From NCBI RefSeq assembly GCF_003627795.1, contig NZ_CP032685.1, positions 620,001-684,000 of the forward strand: a stretch of DNA of 64,000 bases, in the 5' to 3' direction. The notes beneath the pieces were generated by a model. That model did no database searches. It saw only the letters and a program-made list of their open reading frames with translations, and was not told the DNA's origin. The position numbers and the translations under genes were made by a program. Shown piece by piece: positions 26,554 through 35,013 of the stretch. Source of the DNA: Rhizobium sp. CCGE531 (lineage in GTDB: Bacteria; Pseudomonadota; Alphaproteobacteria; Rhizobiales; Rhizobiaceae). Numbering within the stretch: position 1 is the stretch's first letter; each line of letters starts with the position of its first letter.

Positions 26554-28071
26554 ATGAGCAGGACGGACAATATCGTATCCTTCACCGGAGCGCGCCCGAC
26601 GGTGAGCGATATTGCTGCAATCGCGCGGCGCAACGCCACAATCGCGATTTCACCTGACGTCGAAGACAAGATCGCCGCCGCCCGCGCGGTCGTGGAACGC
26701 TATCTTGCGGCCGACCGGCCTGTTTATGGTTTGACGACAGCATTGGGTGCGGGTGTCGACACCCGCCTTGCCAACGACGACCTCGTCGCTTTCCAATTGC
26801 GCGTGCCGCAGGCCCGTGCAGTCGGGGTCGGGGCGGCGCTGCCGCGCGAAGCCGTAAGGGCAATGATGGCCGCCCGTATCGCCGGGATGGCAGCCGGCGG
26901 CTCCGGCGTGTCGCTCCCGGTTTTCGCCGGCCTCGTCGCCGCGCTGAATGCCGGCTTTCACCCGGTCGTGCCATCGCTCGGCTCGATCGGTGCTGCCGAC
27001 CTTGCGCCGTTGGCGCATATGGCACGGGCCTTGTTGGGGGATGGCGAGGCGGAGGTGGGTGGCACGGTGATGCCGGCGCTGGATGCTCTCGCGAAAGCTG
27101 GTCTGAAACCCCTGCCGATCGCGCCGAAGGATGGCCATGTGCTCGTGGTCGCCAACAGCCTGTCGGTCGGAAAGGCCTGCCTGTGTATCGAGGATATCGA
27201 GCGGCTGTTTGATTGGTCGCTTGCGGCGGTCGCCCTGAACTTCGAGGCATTCCGAGCGAACGTCTCGGCCTTCGACGACTGGGCGCTGGCAGCAAGGCCG
27301 GCCTTCGGCCAGCGCGAGGCGGCGGCAAGGCTTCGCGAGCTGCTTTCCGGAAGTTCTCTTCGTATCGATGGCGCGGCGCGGCGCCTGCAGGATCCCTTGA
27401 GCTATCGCTGCGCTCCCCAGGTGTGGGGCGCCCTCCTCCATGCGATCGGCGAGGCGCGAGCCGCAACCGAGATCGAACTTGCCAGTTCCGGTGACAATCC
27501 CGTCGTGCTGGCCGAGGAAGGGCTTATCCTGTCGCATGGCAATTTCGACATGACGGCCTTCGTTCTCGCATGGGAGCGGCTCGGCCAGGCAATCGCCCAT
27601 TGTGCGGCAGGGATCGCCTATCGAACCATGAAGATCATGTCATCAGGCATGTCGGAGCTGCCACGATTCCTGACGCCGCTCGGACAGAGCAGAACGGGTT
27701 TTGCCACCGTGCAGAAAACGGTCTCGGCACTCGAAGCCGAGATACGCCATCTGGCTATTCCGGTCTCGCTCACGCCTATTCCGGTCGCGGACGGCGTCGA
27801 GGATCAGGCGTCGATGGCGCCGAGCGTCCTGTCGAAGATCGAAGCCATGATCGAGCGGCTGCGCTATCTCGTCGCCATCGAGCTTGTCACATCGGCCCAG
27901 GCCGTTGATCTGCGCGGTATGGTGGGCGAGCTCGGTAGCGGGACGCTGCGCGCCTATCGCAAAGTGCGCGAACTGGTTCCGCCGCTTGAGGAAGACCGCG
28001 CGCAGGGGCCTGATTTTCAGAGGCTATCGGAGTTCATCATGAGGGCCGACGCCAAGGAGGCCGCTTCCTGA
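26554..28071 (+). CDS. Histidine ammonia-lyase homologue lacking the MIO-forming motif
   Basis: The 505-residue protein aligns along its length with the HAL/PAL/TAL family, but GASGD, whose Ala-Ser-Gly makes the MIO cofactor, is replaced by GAAD (146-149). Compared by eye with Pseudomonas putida HutH, Tyr58, Asn201, Gln279, Arg285, Phe331 and Glu416 are kept, while the His83 position is Arg88 and the Tyr280 position is Leu282. An ordinary MIO lyase reaction is therefore unlikely; another chemistry or a binding role is possible. ATG 26554 has a GGAG site ten bases upstream. It starts a separate unit with the OCD-like and PhnD-like genes and is intact, so it is probably not a pseudogene. Confidence 0.85.
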   Translation: MSRTDNIVSFTGARPTVSDIAAIARRNATIAISPDVEDKIAAARAVVERYLAADRPVYGLTTALGAGVDTRLANDDLVAFQLRVPQARAVGVGAALPREAVRAMMAARIAGMAAGGSGVSLPVFAGLVAALNAGFHPVVPSLGSIGAADLAPLAHMARALLGDGEAEVGGTVMPALDALAKAGLKPLPIAPKDGHVLVVANSLSVGKACLCIEDIERLFDWSLAAVALNFEAFRANVSAFDDWALAARPAFGQREAAARLRELLSGSSLRIDGAARRLQDPLSYRCAPQVWGALLHAIGEARAATEIELASSGDNPVVLAEEGLILSHGNFDMTAFVLAWERLGQAIAHCAAGIAYRTMKIMSSGMSELPRFLTPLGQSRTGFATVQKTVSALEAEIRHLAIPVSLTPIPVADGVEDQASMAPSVLSKIEAMIERLRYLVAIELVTSAQAVDLRGMVGELGSGTLRAYRKVRELVPPLEEDRAQGPDFQRLSEFIMRADAKEAAS

Positions 28072-28185
28072 TCGGTATGGCGGCAGGGTGGTCCGCGCCC
28101 GTCGCCTTGCTTTTTCGCAGGTCGCCCATGCGGCCCGCATCATTCGATAGACCGGCGCGGCCGGTGAAAGGCCTGGAGAACGGCA

Positions 28186-29190
28186 ATGCAGGAAATCTGG
28201 ATCGACTATCTGAACGCCATCGATACGAAAGCCCTGGCGCTTTCCAACGATGAAATTCTTGACGCGGTGACCAAGGCGCTCGATGCGCAAGGGCGCGGCG
28301 AAACGGTCATCGAGCCTCGTGTCCATCTCGTCCCTGAAAGCTCAGACAAGGGCCATTTCAATGTGTTGCGCGGTTATGTGAAACCGCTCGATTATGCCGG
28401 CGTCAAAGTTGTGGGTGATTTCGTTGACAACTACAAGCAGGGCCTGCCCTCGGAAATGGCGGTCCTCAACCTGTTCGATCCGCGCACCGGCGTGCCGAAG
28501 GCCATCATCGATGCGACCGCGATTACCGATATGCGCACCGGCGCCGTCACGGCCATCGGCGCGCGCCATCTCGCCCGCAGGGACAGCAAGGTCCTCGGCC
28601 ATATCGGCGCGCGCGGCACCTCCTACTGGAACGTGCGACTGCTCGATCACATCTTCGATTTCGACGAGATCCGCGTGCATTCGCGCCGTCCGGAAAGCCG
28701 GGACGCCTTCGCCGCGCGGCTGGAAAAGGATCTCGGCAAGAAGATCATCGTGACTGATAATTGGGAGGATTGCCTGAAAGGCGCCGACATTATGATCGAG
28801 GCAAGCCGCCTGCCGGAGCCGACGCCGCTCTTCAAGACCGCATGGGTCAAGAAAGGCGCCTTCGTCGTGCCCTACGGCACGATGAGCGCGCTCGAATTCG
28901 ACCTGACCGATATCATGGACAAGGTGGTGGTCGATGATTGGGGGCAATGCGGCCCCGGTCGCCCCTTCGGCGCGCTGCGCCGTCATGTCGATGAGGGCAA
29001 GGTGACGGCCGAAACGCTGCATGCCGAGATCGGCCAGATCGTTTGCGGCGCCAAGCCCGGCCGCGAAAGCGATGACGAGACCATCCTCTTCTGGCATCGC
29101 GGGCTCAGCACGACCGATGTCGCGCTTGGCGCGGCGATGGTCGAAAAAGCAAAACGCATGAATATCGGCCAACGCCTTCGGTTCGCGTGA
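28186..29190 (+). CDS. Ornithine cyclodeaminase / mu-crystallin family protein
   Basis: The 334-residue protein shows the family's substrate domain (AGVKVVGDFVDNYKQGLPSE, about residues 67-86, and ATAITDMRTGAVTAIGARHLA near 107-127) and a Rossmann fold with GHIGARGTSYWN near 135. Relatives include ornithine cyclodeaminase, alanine dehydrogenase, ketimine reductases and opine-type dehydrogenases, so an imine or amino-acid redox step using NAD(P) is likely. A GGAGAA site precedes the ATG. It lies 114 bp after the HAL-like gene and six bases before the PhnD-like gene, consistent with co-transcription. Substrate unknown. Confidence 0.85.
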   Translation: MQEIWIDYLNAIDTKALALSNDEILDAVTKALDAQGRGETVIEPRVHLVPESSDKGHFNVLRGYVKPLDYAGVKVVGDFVDNYKQGLPSEMAVLNLFDPRTGVPKAIIDATAITDMRTGAVTAIGARHLARRDSKVLGHIGARGTSYWNVRLLDHIFDFDEIRVHSRRPESRDAFAARLEKDLGKKIIVTDNWEDCLKGADIMIEASRLPEPTPLFKTAWVKKGAFVVPYGTMSALEFDLTDIMDKVVVDDWGQCGPGRPFGALRRHVDEGKVTAETLHAEIGQIVCGAKPGRESDDETILFWHRGLSTTDVALGAAMVEKAKRMNIGQRLRFA

Positions 29191-29196
29191 CGAGCC

Positions 29197-30012
29197 ATGA
29201 CGATATCTCCCGCCCCCGCCGTTGCCTGCTCGCGAATGTACAATCTGAGCCCGAAGATATCAGGGCTTTGGGACCGCTTCTTTCATTGGCTCGCGGATCG
29301 GTCTGATGTCGAGCTTGAGGTCATAGCCCATGCCGCTCCGGCGCCTCTATCCGAGCTATGGGCGCGCCCGGATATGGGAGCCGTCTTCATGTGCGGCTTT
29401 CCGTTCTCCAGGCTTGCGAAAGCAGAACGCCCGCTGCCGCTCGCAGCGCCTGTTTCGCTGGCGGATTGGGCACACGGGCAGCCTCTCTATGCCAGCCATA
29501 TCGTTGCCGCCCGTGACAGGCCGCTCGCCGATGCCGATCTTGCGACGGCGCGCTGGGGCTGGACCGTGCGGGACTCCCAATCAGGCTACAATGCGCCACG
29601 CGAATTCTTTGCAGCACTTGCCGGCGGACGGGCGGCGACCGAGACCTTCGGTCCGCTCCTCAACCCGCGCGGCGTCGTCGAGGCGATCCGCTCAGGCGCC
29701 GTCGATGTCGGCGCGATCGACGCCTATGCCTACCAGCTTTTGGAGATGCACGAGCCGGAAATGATTGCATCATTGCGGGTCATCGCCACGACGAAGCCGG
29801 CGCCCTTTCCTCTGCTTATTGCCTCTCGACAGCAATCTCCCGAAATCGTCGCGGCGCTTCGTACCACTCTCCTTGGCGCGCACCAGGACCCGGAGGGGCG
29901 CGATATCCTTGCGTCACTCGGCCTAGCTGCGTTCGCGGAACCGGATATTGCAGCATATGAGCGGCTGCCTGCGCGAGCGCGCGCTGTCGATGAAGCTCTC
30001 GGGACGTGGTGA
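29197..30012 (+). CDS. PhnD/SsuA-like substrate-binding protein without signal peptide
   Basis: The 271 residues match the type II periplasmic-binding fold of phosphonate/phosphite-type (PhnD) proteins. ADLATARWGWTVRDSQSGYNAPREFFA (about 105-131) contains the SGY-type ligand loop, and RSGAVDVGAIDAYAYQLL (about 167-184) is the usual second-lobe signature. The N-terminus is short and polar, with no hydrophobic export segment and no lipobox, and no upstream start would add one. It is probably cytoplasmic, so it is unlikely to serve an importer. It directly follows the OCD-like gene and may bind the pathway metabolite or act as an enzyme of this fold. Confidence 0.8.
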   Translation: MTISPAPAVACSRMYNLSPKISGLWDRFFHWLADRSDVELEVIAHAAPAPLSELWARPDMGAVFMCGFPFSRLAKAERPLPLAAPVSLADWAHGQPLYASHIVAARDRPLADADLATARWGWTVRDSQSGYNAPREFFAALAGGRAATETFGPLLNPRGVVEAIRSGAVDVGAIDAYAYQLLEMHEPEMIASLRVIATTKPAPFPLLIASRQQSPEIVAALRTTLLGAHQDPEGRDILASLGLAAFAEPDIAAYERLPARARAVDEALGTW

Positions 30013-30031
30013 AGTTCGAATGAGCATCCGC

Positions 30032-30056
30032 TGCTTTCACTGATCCAGCGAAAGCA
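30032..30056. terminator. Hairpin between convergent PhnD-like and deoxyribosyltransferase genes
   Basis: A TGCTTTC / GAAAGCA stem with an inner CTG/CAG pair fills the 49-bp gap between the two convergent genes. It probably acts on both strands, although T-tracts are weak. Confidence 0.45.
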
Positions 30057-30061
30057 AACAA

Positions 30062-30658
30062 TCAATAGGCTGCACATTCCGTGCTGGCGGCCTGCTTCAA
30101 TAATTTGCCGGCAGCGACGCGAAGGCATTCCTCGAACGCCGTCAGGTCCAAAAAGAGCTGATCCGCCGCGACCTGACGCGTAATGATGATGCCGTCGCGT
30201 GCCGCAATGCCGCCGTCGAGCATCAGATTGTCGGCCATGTCGAAATTTTCCAGCGCCAGCCCGTCGGGACCGCGATGGCGTCCGTCCGGACCGAGACGAA
30301 CGTCGCCATTGTAAAGTCTGCTCACACGCTCGAAATGGCTCTCGGTGCAATTGGAAAAGGCGAATGCCGGGCAGCCGCGTGCACACATGAAGCCGAGTTC
30401 GAACGCTGTGCCGACATCCGCCGCAATACCGCGAAACGGCGTCAGGTTGGCGATGATGAGATCGGCGCTCGACATCAGTTTCTCGTTGATCGCGCTGATG
30501 GCAAGACCCCGCTGCCGGCGCGTCTCCGTCTCCGGCGCCACCAGATCACCGGGCGAAACCGGTGTAAATCCGTAGCTGCGAGCCAATGCGATCTTGCGAT
30601 CGAGGATTTCCCTTGCGTTGGGAAGAAAGACTTCGGGGCCTGCCAAATATGCTCTCAA
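30062..30658 (-). CDS. Nucleoside 2-deoxyribosyltransferase family protein
   Basis: From TTG 30658 the product is 198 residues and starts RAYLAGPEVFLPNA, the typical first strand and nucleoside-binding loop of the family. ADLIIANLTPFRG (about 85) and ADVGTAFELGFMCARG (about 102, with the catalytic Glu) follow. The longer frame to 30889 adds 77 residues without family character, and a GAGAGG site fits the TTG. These enzymes move or hydrolyse the deoxyribose or ribose of nucleosides in purine or pyrimidine salvage. It is alone, divergent from the cyclase gene. Confidence 0.82.
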   Translation of the reverse strand: MRAYLAGPEVFLPNAREILDRKIALARSYGFTPVSPGDLVAPETETRRQRGLAISAINEKLMSSADLIIANLTPFRGIAADVGTAFELGFMCARGCPAFAFSNCTESHFERVSRLYNGDVRLGPDGRHRGPDGLALENFDMADNLMLDGGIAARDGIIITRQVAADQLFLDLTAFEECLRVAAGKLLKQAASTECAAY

Positions 30659-30856
30659 TAGCTTTGCCTCTCGACATGATATTGCACCGCGGGAATTGCG
30701 GGACCATATGAAGCCTATGGCCGATTTAAGCCTCTTCTGCCATAGCCGGAAACATAATTTACGAAATCGCGAAATAGAGGCGATTGCCGTTTCCCGGTCG
30801 CTGGCGAGGCGCGTATAGTCGCGCTCGGATCGAATGGCGCCGACGACCTGTGACAC

Positions 30857-32131
30857 GTGACGGAATTTGTGGGGTATAAGGAAATGCAATCTTCCATCGA
30901 GGCAATTGCCGATTCATCACATGATGACCTCGGGATCTGGCCGACAAAGCAAAGCAAGATTCTCGATTGGCTGATGAATGATGTGCGCGACCAGCGTTTC
31001 ATCGACAACATCCTCGTCGAACTATGCGAGAAACTGCTGGCCGCTGGGATTCCAGTCGCGCGATCGACCATGCATTTCAGGACGCTGCATCCGCAATGGG
31101 CCGGCGCACGGATCCTCTGGCGCACGGGTATGAAAGAAGGCGATATTGCGACGTTCAGCTACGGGACCGACAAGACTCCGCAGTTTCTGGCAAGCCCGAT
31201 CAACGAAATCTTCAGCGGCGCAATCGAGGTCCGCCAAAATCTCGAGGTTTCCGACGGGAATCAGTTTGCCTATCCGCTATATAGGGAACTACATGCGGAG
31301 GGATTGACCGACTATATCGCCTGGCCGATCTATCACACGCTTGGCAAGCGCCATATCGTCACCTTCGCCACGGATATGCCGGGCGGCTTCACCGAAGCGC
31401 ATATCACTGTCCTGAGGGATCTGCTTCCGGCCCTGACCATGGTGACCGAGATCAGGTTGAAGAACATCATGGCGCGCACGCTGTTGCGCACCTATGTCGG
31501 TCCGCATGCCAGCGAACAGATCCTGGCAGGCGCAACGACACGCGGAAGCGGCGCTACGGTGGGCGCGGCCATTCTTATCTGCGATCTTCGCGACTTCACC
31601 ACCATTTCCGATATGTGGCCGCGCGACGATGTCATCGAACTGCTCAACGGCTATTTCGATGCCATGGTCGAGCCGATCGAAAAGCGTGGCGGTGAGATTC
31701 TCAAATTCATGGGTGACGGGTTGCTCGCCATCTTTCCGTTGAGCGATCCCAATGCATGTCACAATCTTCTTCTCGCCGTCAGCGAGGCGCAGGCGGCCGT
31801 GGCAGCGCTCAACGAGGAAAACCGCAAGCATGGCCGCGAAGTGCTGCGCTACGGCGTCGGAGTGCATGTCGGCGATGTCATGTATGGCAATATCGGCTCG
31901 CGCACCCGTCTTGATTTCACCGTCATCGGCCCGGCCGTCAATATTGCCTCGCGACTGGAATCATTGACCAAGGAGGTCAAGCGGCCCGTGCTGCTGTCAA
32001 AGGCATTCGTCGATATGGCCGCATGCCGGCGCGATATGGAAAGCCTCGGCTCCTTCCCTCTCAAGGGTCTCGGCGAGCCGGTCGATGTCTACGCCTTCGC
32101 GGCAAAGGAAACGCCGCGGCAACCTAGCTGA
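30857..32131 (+). CDS. Class III adenylate/guanylate cyclase
   Basis: This 424-residue soluble protein has an N-terminal sensor-like region of about 230 residues of unclear fold, without membrane segments. A class III cyclase catalytic domain (about 230-410) follows. AAILICDLRDFTTISD carries the first metal Asp, FMGDGLLAIF the second, LDFTVIGPAVNIASRLE contains the Asp expected to read adenine plus the transition-state Asn and Arg, and LKGLGEPVDVYAF closes the domain. cAMP is the likely product. GTG 30857 is used; ATG 30884 is an alternative. Rhizobia have many such cyclases and the signal is unknown. Confidence 0.88.
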   Translation: MTEFVGYKEMQSSIEAIADSSHDDLGIWPTKQSKILDWLMNDVRDQRFIDNILVELCEKLLAAGIPVARSTMHFRTLHPQWAGARILWRTGMKEGDIATFSYGTDKTPQFLASPINEIFSGAIEVRQNLEVSDGNQFAYPLYRELHAEGLTDYIAWPIYHTLGKRHIVTFATDMPGGFTEAHITVLRDLLPALTMVTEIRLKNIMARTLLRTYVGPHASEQILAGATTRGSGATVGAAILICDLRDFTTISDMWPRDDVIELLNGYFDAMVEPIEKRGGEILKFMGDGLLAIFPLSDPNACHNLLLAVSEAQAAVAALNEENRKHGREVLRYGVGVHVGDVMYGNIGSRTRLDFTVIGPAVNIASRLESLTKEVKRPVLLSKAFVDMAACRRDMESLGSFPLKGLGEPVDVYAFAAKETPRQPS

Positions 32132-32376
32132 TCGCCGAGGACAAATCCCTTGGCGGAGCGGCGATTTGATGCGGCGCGACTCAGTCGGTTGCAAAACGTG
32201 AAATGGTCGGGGGTGCCGCTGCGGATCGAGTTCTCTATATTGTGAAGTGGATCATGACGATAGCCGCCTTATTTTTGGGATCGTTCTGCGCGTACGTACG
32301 TTTAGTAAGGGTTGATTCTATCGGCTCGACGACGAGGGTGCCTGCCACCCATAATACTCTGACAAGGAGAAAACAG

Positions 32377-32901
32377 ATGAGAGAAATTTTGACCCTGGCG
32401 TTTTCAGCAGCATCATTGATCGTTGCGGGCGTAGCGGTGGCACGGGCGGCGGATATGCCGACGACCTATCGCGAAGAAGAGCCAGACCAGCGCAATGGGG
32501 TAAAAATCGGCTATCTCGAATGCGAAATCGGCGGCGGTGTCGGCTATGTGCTCGGCTCGGCCAAGGAGGTGGATTGCACCTTCCATTCGACGGTCGGACG
32601 CGAGCGCATCGATCACTATACCGGCGCGATCAGGAAGATGGGTGTAGATCTCGGCTTTACGACCCGCAGCCGGCTTGTCTGGTTGGTCTTCGCGCCGACA
32701 GCCGGCTATCATCATGGTTCTCTGAGCGGCCTTTATCAGGGTGCCACCGTTGAAGCGACGGTCGGTGCCGGTGTCGGCACCAACATTCTCGTTGGCGGCA
32801 CCTCTGGCTCGATCCATCTTCAGACCGTAAGCGTGACAGGTCAGCTCGGCCTGAACCTTGCTGCGACCGGCACGTCGGTTACGCTGACTTCGGCCGAGTG
32901 A
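32377..32901 (+). CDS. DUF992-family periplasmic protein
   Basis: The 174-residue product starts at ATG 32377 after AAGGAG. A signal peptide (TLAFSAASLIVAGVAVARAAD) is followed by a single DUF992 domain. The domain shows VKIGYLECEIGGGVGYVLGSAKEVDCTF with its two cysteines, ERIDHYTGAI, a VFAPTAGY segment, and a glycine/threonine-rich end in alternating strands. DUF992 proteins are common in Rhizobiales and of unknown function. The frame is open further upstream, but that part has no ribosome site. It is monocistronic, ending in a clear terminator. Confidence 0.85.
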   Translation: MREILTLAFSAASLIVAGVAVARAADMPTTYREEEPDQRNGVKIGYLECEIGGGVGYVLGSAKEVDCTFHSTVGRERIDHYTGAIRKMGVDLGFTTRSRLVWLVFAPTAGYHHGSLSGLYQGATVEATVGAGVGTNILVGGTSGSIHLQTVSVTGQLGLNLAATGTSVTLTSAE

Positions 32902-32929
32902 GCTTTCGGCCACAGCCTTTTTGCATGAT

Positions 32930-32969
32930 ATGGCCGCTCCCGCCTGGCGCTGGAGCGGCCATCATTTTT
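32930..32969 (+). terminator. Rho-independent terminator after the DUF992 gene
   Basis: An 11-bp stem (ATGGCCGCTCC / GGAGCGGCCAT) with an 11-base loop is followed by CATTTTT, a standard intrinsic terminator on the plus strand. Confidence 0.8.
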
Positions 32970-33032
32970 CGCGCGGACGGCGCCGGTGCGGCGCTATAGC
33001 TAAACAAAACGTGATTCATTGGAGCCAGGTTC

Positions 33033-34265
33033 ATGACCGATACCGTCACCGATCGTTTTCTTCGTTATGTCGTCATCGATACGCAATCGGACCCGACCTC
33101 GCGCGCGCAACCTTCCACCGAAAAGCAGAAAAATCTTGGCCGCATTCTTGTTGACGAGTTGCTGGCGATCGGCCTTGCCGACGCACATCTCGACGAGCAT
33201 GGCTATGTCTATGCGACCATTCCGTCGAATGTCGATAAACCGGTTCCCGTGATCTGCTTCTGCTCCCACATGGACACCGCGCCCGATTTCACCGGCACGA
33301 ATGTCAAACCGCAAATCCTGCGGAACTACGGCGGCGGCGATATCCGCCGGCCCGGCGATCCGCAGCAGGTCATCCTTGTGGGCGAGCACCCTGCCCTGCG
33401 CGATCAGATCGGCAATGACATCATCACCTCGGACGGTACGACGCTGCTTGGCGCCGATGACAAGGCGGGCCTCGCTGAGATCGTGGCGGCCGCCAAATAT
33501 CTCGTCGATAATCCGGATATCCGTCACGGCACCATCAAGCTCCTGTTCACGACCGACGAGGAAATCGGACGCGGCGTCGACAAGGTCGACCTGAAGAAGC
33601 TGGGGGCACAATTCGCCTATACGGTCGATGGCGAAACGGCAGGCCATATAGAAGACGAGACTTTTTCGGCCGACAGCGTCGAGATCGTCATCCAGGGCGT
33701 GGCCATTCATCCGGGCTTCGCCAAGGGAAAGATGGAAAATGCCATCAAGATCGCCGGTGCGATCATCGACAGGCTGCCGAAAGACATTGCTCCCGAAACG
33801 ACCGCGGACCGGGAGGGCTTTATTCATCCGACCGGCATCAGCGGTTCGATGGAGAAGGCGGCGCTCGGCTTCATCATCCGCGATTTCGATGAGGCGGGTC
33901 TTGCGGTCAAGGAGAATATGCTGGAGCAAATCGTCAGGGACGCCATGGCCACCTATCCCGGCTCCTCCCATACATTTACGGTCAGACATCAATACCGCAA
34001 CATGAAGGCAATCCTCGATCGCCACCCGCAGATCGTCGACAATGCCGTCGAAGCCATCCGGCGGGCCGGTATGACGCCGGTGCGCGGCAGCATTCGCGGC
34101 GGTACGGACGGTTCCAGGCTCTCGTTCATGGGCCTGCCCTGCGCCAATATCTTTGCCGGCGGACATGCCTTCCATTCGCCGCTGGAATGGGTCAGCCGCC
34201 AGGATATGGAAAGAGCCGTGAAGACGCTCGTTGAATTGGCGAAGATCTGGGCGGAACGCTCGTAG
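33033..34265 (+). CDS. pepT: Peptidase T (tripeptide aminopeptidase)
   Basis: The 410 residues match peptidase T along the whole length of this M20 metallopeptidase. FCSHMDTAPDFTG (about 76) carries the first zinc His and an Asp, LLGADDKAGLAEI (about 139) the bridging Asp, FTTDEEIGRG (about 171) the catalytic and ligand Glu pair, and HPGFAKGKMENA (about 230) the dimer-domain signature. The late GGTDGSRLSFMGLPCANIFAGG has the family ending with its His ligand further on. It releases N-terminal residues from tripeptides in the cytoplasm. Its TAG stop is also the first three bases of a RIME-like repeat. Confidence 0.95.
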   Translation: MTDTVTDRFLRYVVIDTQSDPTSRAQPSTEKQKNLGRILVDELLAIGLADAHLDEHGYVYATIPSNVDKPVPVICFCSHMDTAPDFTGTNVKPQILRNYGGGDIRRPGDPQQVILVGEHPALRDQIGNDIITSDGTTLLGADDKAGLAEIVAAAKYLVDNPDIRHGTIKLLFTTDEEIGRGVDKVDLKKLGAQFAYTVDGETAGHIEDETFSADSVEIVIQGVAIHPGFAKGKMENAIKIAGAIIDRLPKDIAPETTADREGFIHPTGISGSMEKAALGFIIRDFDEAGLAVKENMLEQIVRDAMATYPGSSHTFTVRHQYRNMKAILDRHPQIVDNAVEAIRRAGMTPVRGSIRGGTDGSRLSFMGLPCANIFAGGHAFHSPLEWVSRQDMERAVKTLVELAKIWAERS

Positions 34266-34361
34266 AGCGGTCAGCTTTTCACGGAATCCCCGCCCGCTCT
34301 ATCTCTTTGTTTTCTCGCAATTCCGGACGGAAAACCGCTGCGCACTTTTCCTGGAATTGCT
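34263..34361. repeat. RIME-like mosaic palindromic repeat, copy 1
   Basis: A 99-bp element made of two imperfect palindromes. One runs between AGAGCGG and CCGCTCT arms, the other between GCAATTCC and GGAATTGC arms around GGAAAA/TTTTCC. Copy 2 at 40149-40249 is the reverse complement with only scattered differences; the final 44 bases are essentially identical. Composition and size fit Rhizobium-specific intergenic mosaic elements (RIME1, about 109 bp). The element begins at the TAG stop of pepT. Confidence 0.8.
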
Positions 34362-34395
34362 TTAAGCGTTTCCGAGAATAGGCATTTTTCCTGAT

Positions 34396-35013
34396 CTACC
34401 AATCTAAGCGAGCGACGTTGTCGAGCGTCTCGCGGCCTCGCCGCAGCAGCACGCCTGGCGCATCCACAGCTTTCGTCAATATATGGCGCGCACCGGCCAG
34501 CGGGCGAAAGCCACCCCTTTCGTCCACGACGGGAGGCGGATCGTCGTCCCTGACAAGGGATGGCTCCGCCTCGGCATATTGCGGATATCCCGAGATCAAA
34601 GGATCGCGTGTTTCGCATTGCGGTAGGCAGCGATCGAAACGTTCGACGCCACCGGATGCCGCGACACTCGTCTTAACGGCATCGATGCGTGAAGCGACCT
34701 TCTTCGCCGGAGCGCTGCTTTTCGCAGCGGCAAGAGGCGATGGCTGCGGGATCGGCACCGACATTACCTGTTGGGCCGGGCTCGCATCCACCGCAACCTG
34801 CACCCCATTCGACCCGAGATGGTCCAGCAGCCCGCCGCTGCTGATCGTAATTCGACCGCTGTCATCGATAATGCGCATGGCGCGTTCCGTCGGCGCGGTC
34901 TGAACAATCATGTAGAGAGCACCAACCACCGTGCCGCAAACGGCAAGCCCGGAACCTAGCCGCCGGGTCGTCTCGTTTTGGCCATTCCACCATCTCATAG
35001 GCTGCGTATCCAT
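34396..35013 (-). CDS. Hypothetical single-span membrane protein
   Basis: The 205-residue protein has a short polar N-terminus, one hydrophobic segment (LGSGLAVCGTVVGALYMIVQTA, about 19-40) and a long low-complexity Ala/Pro/Ser-rich outer part. The outer part includes RFDRCLPQCETRDPLI with two cysteines three apart. An AAGGAG site precedes the ATG. The layout suggests an inner-membrane anchored periplasmic protein. No family is recognised. It lies between a RIME-like repeat and the pilus operon, divergent from the latter, but no functional link can be shown. Confidence 0.65.
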   Translation of the reverse strand: MDTQPMRWWNGQNETTRRLGSGLAVCGTVVGALYMIVQTAPTERAMRIIDDSGRITISSGGLLDHLGSNGVQVAVDASPAQQVMSVPIPQPSPLAAAKSSAPAKKVASRIDAVKTSVAASGGVERFDRCLPQCETRDPLISGYPQYAEAEPSLVRDDDPPPVVDERGGFRPLAGARHILTKAVDAPGVLLRRGRETLDNVARLDW

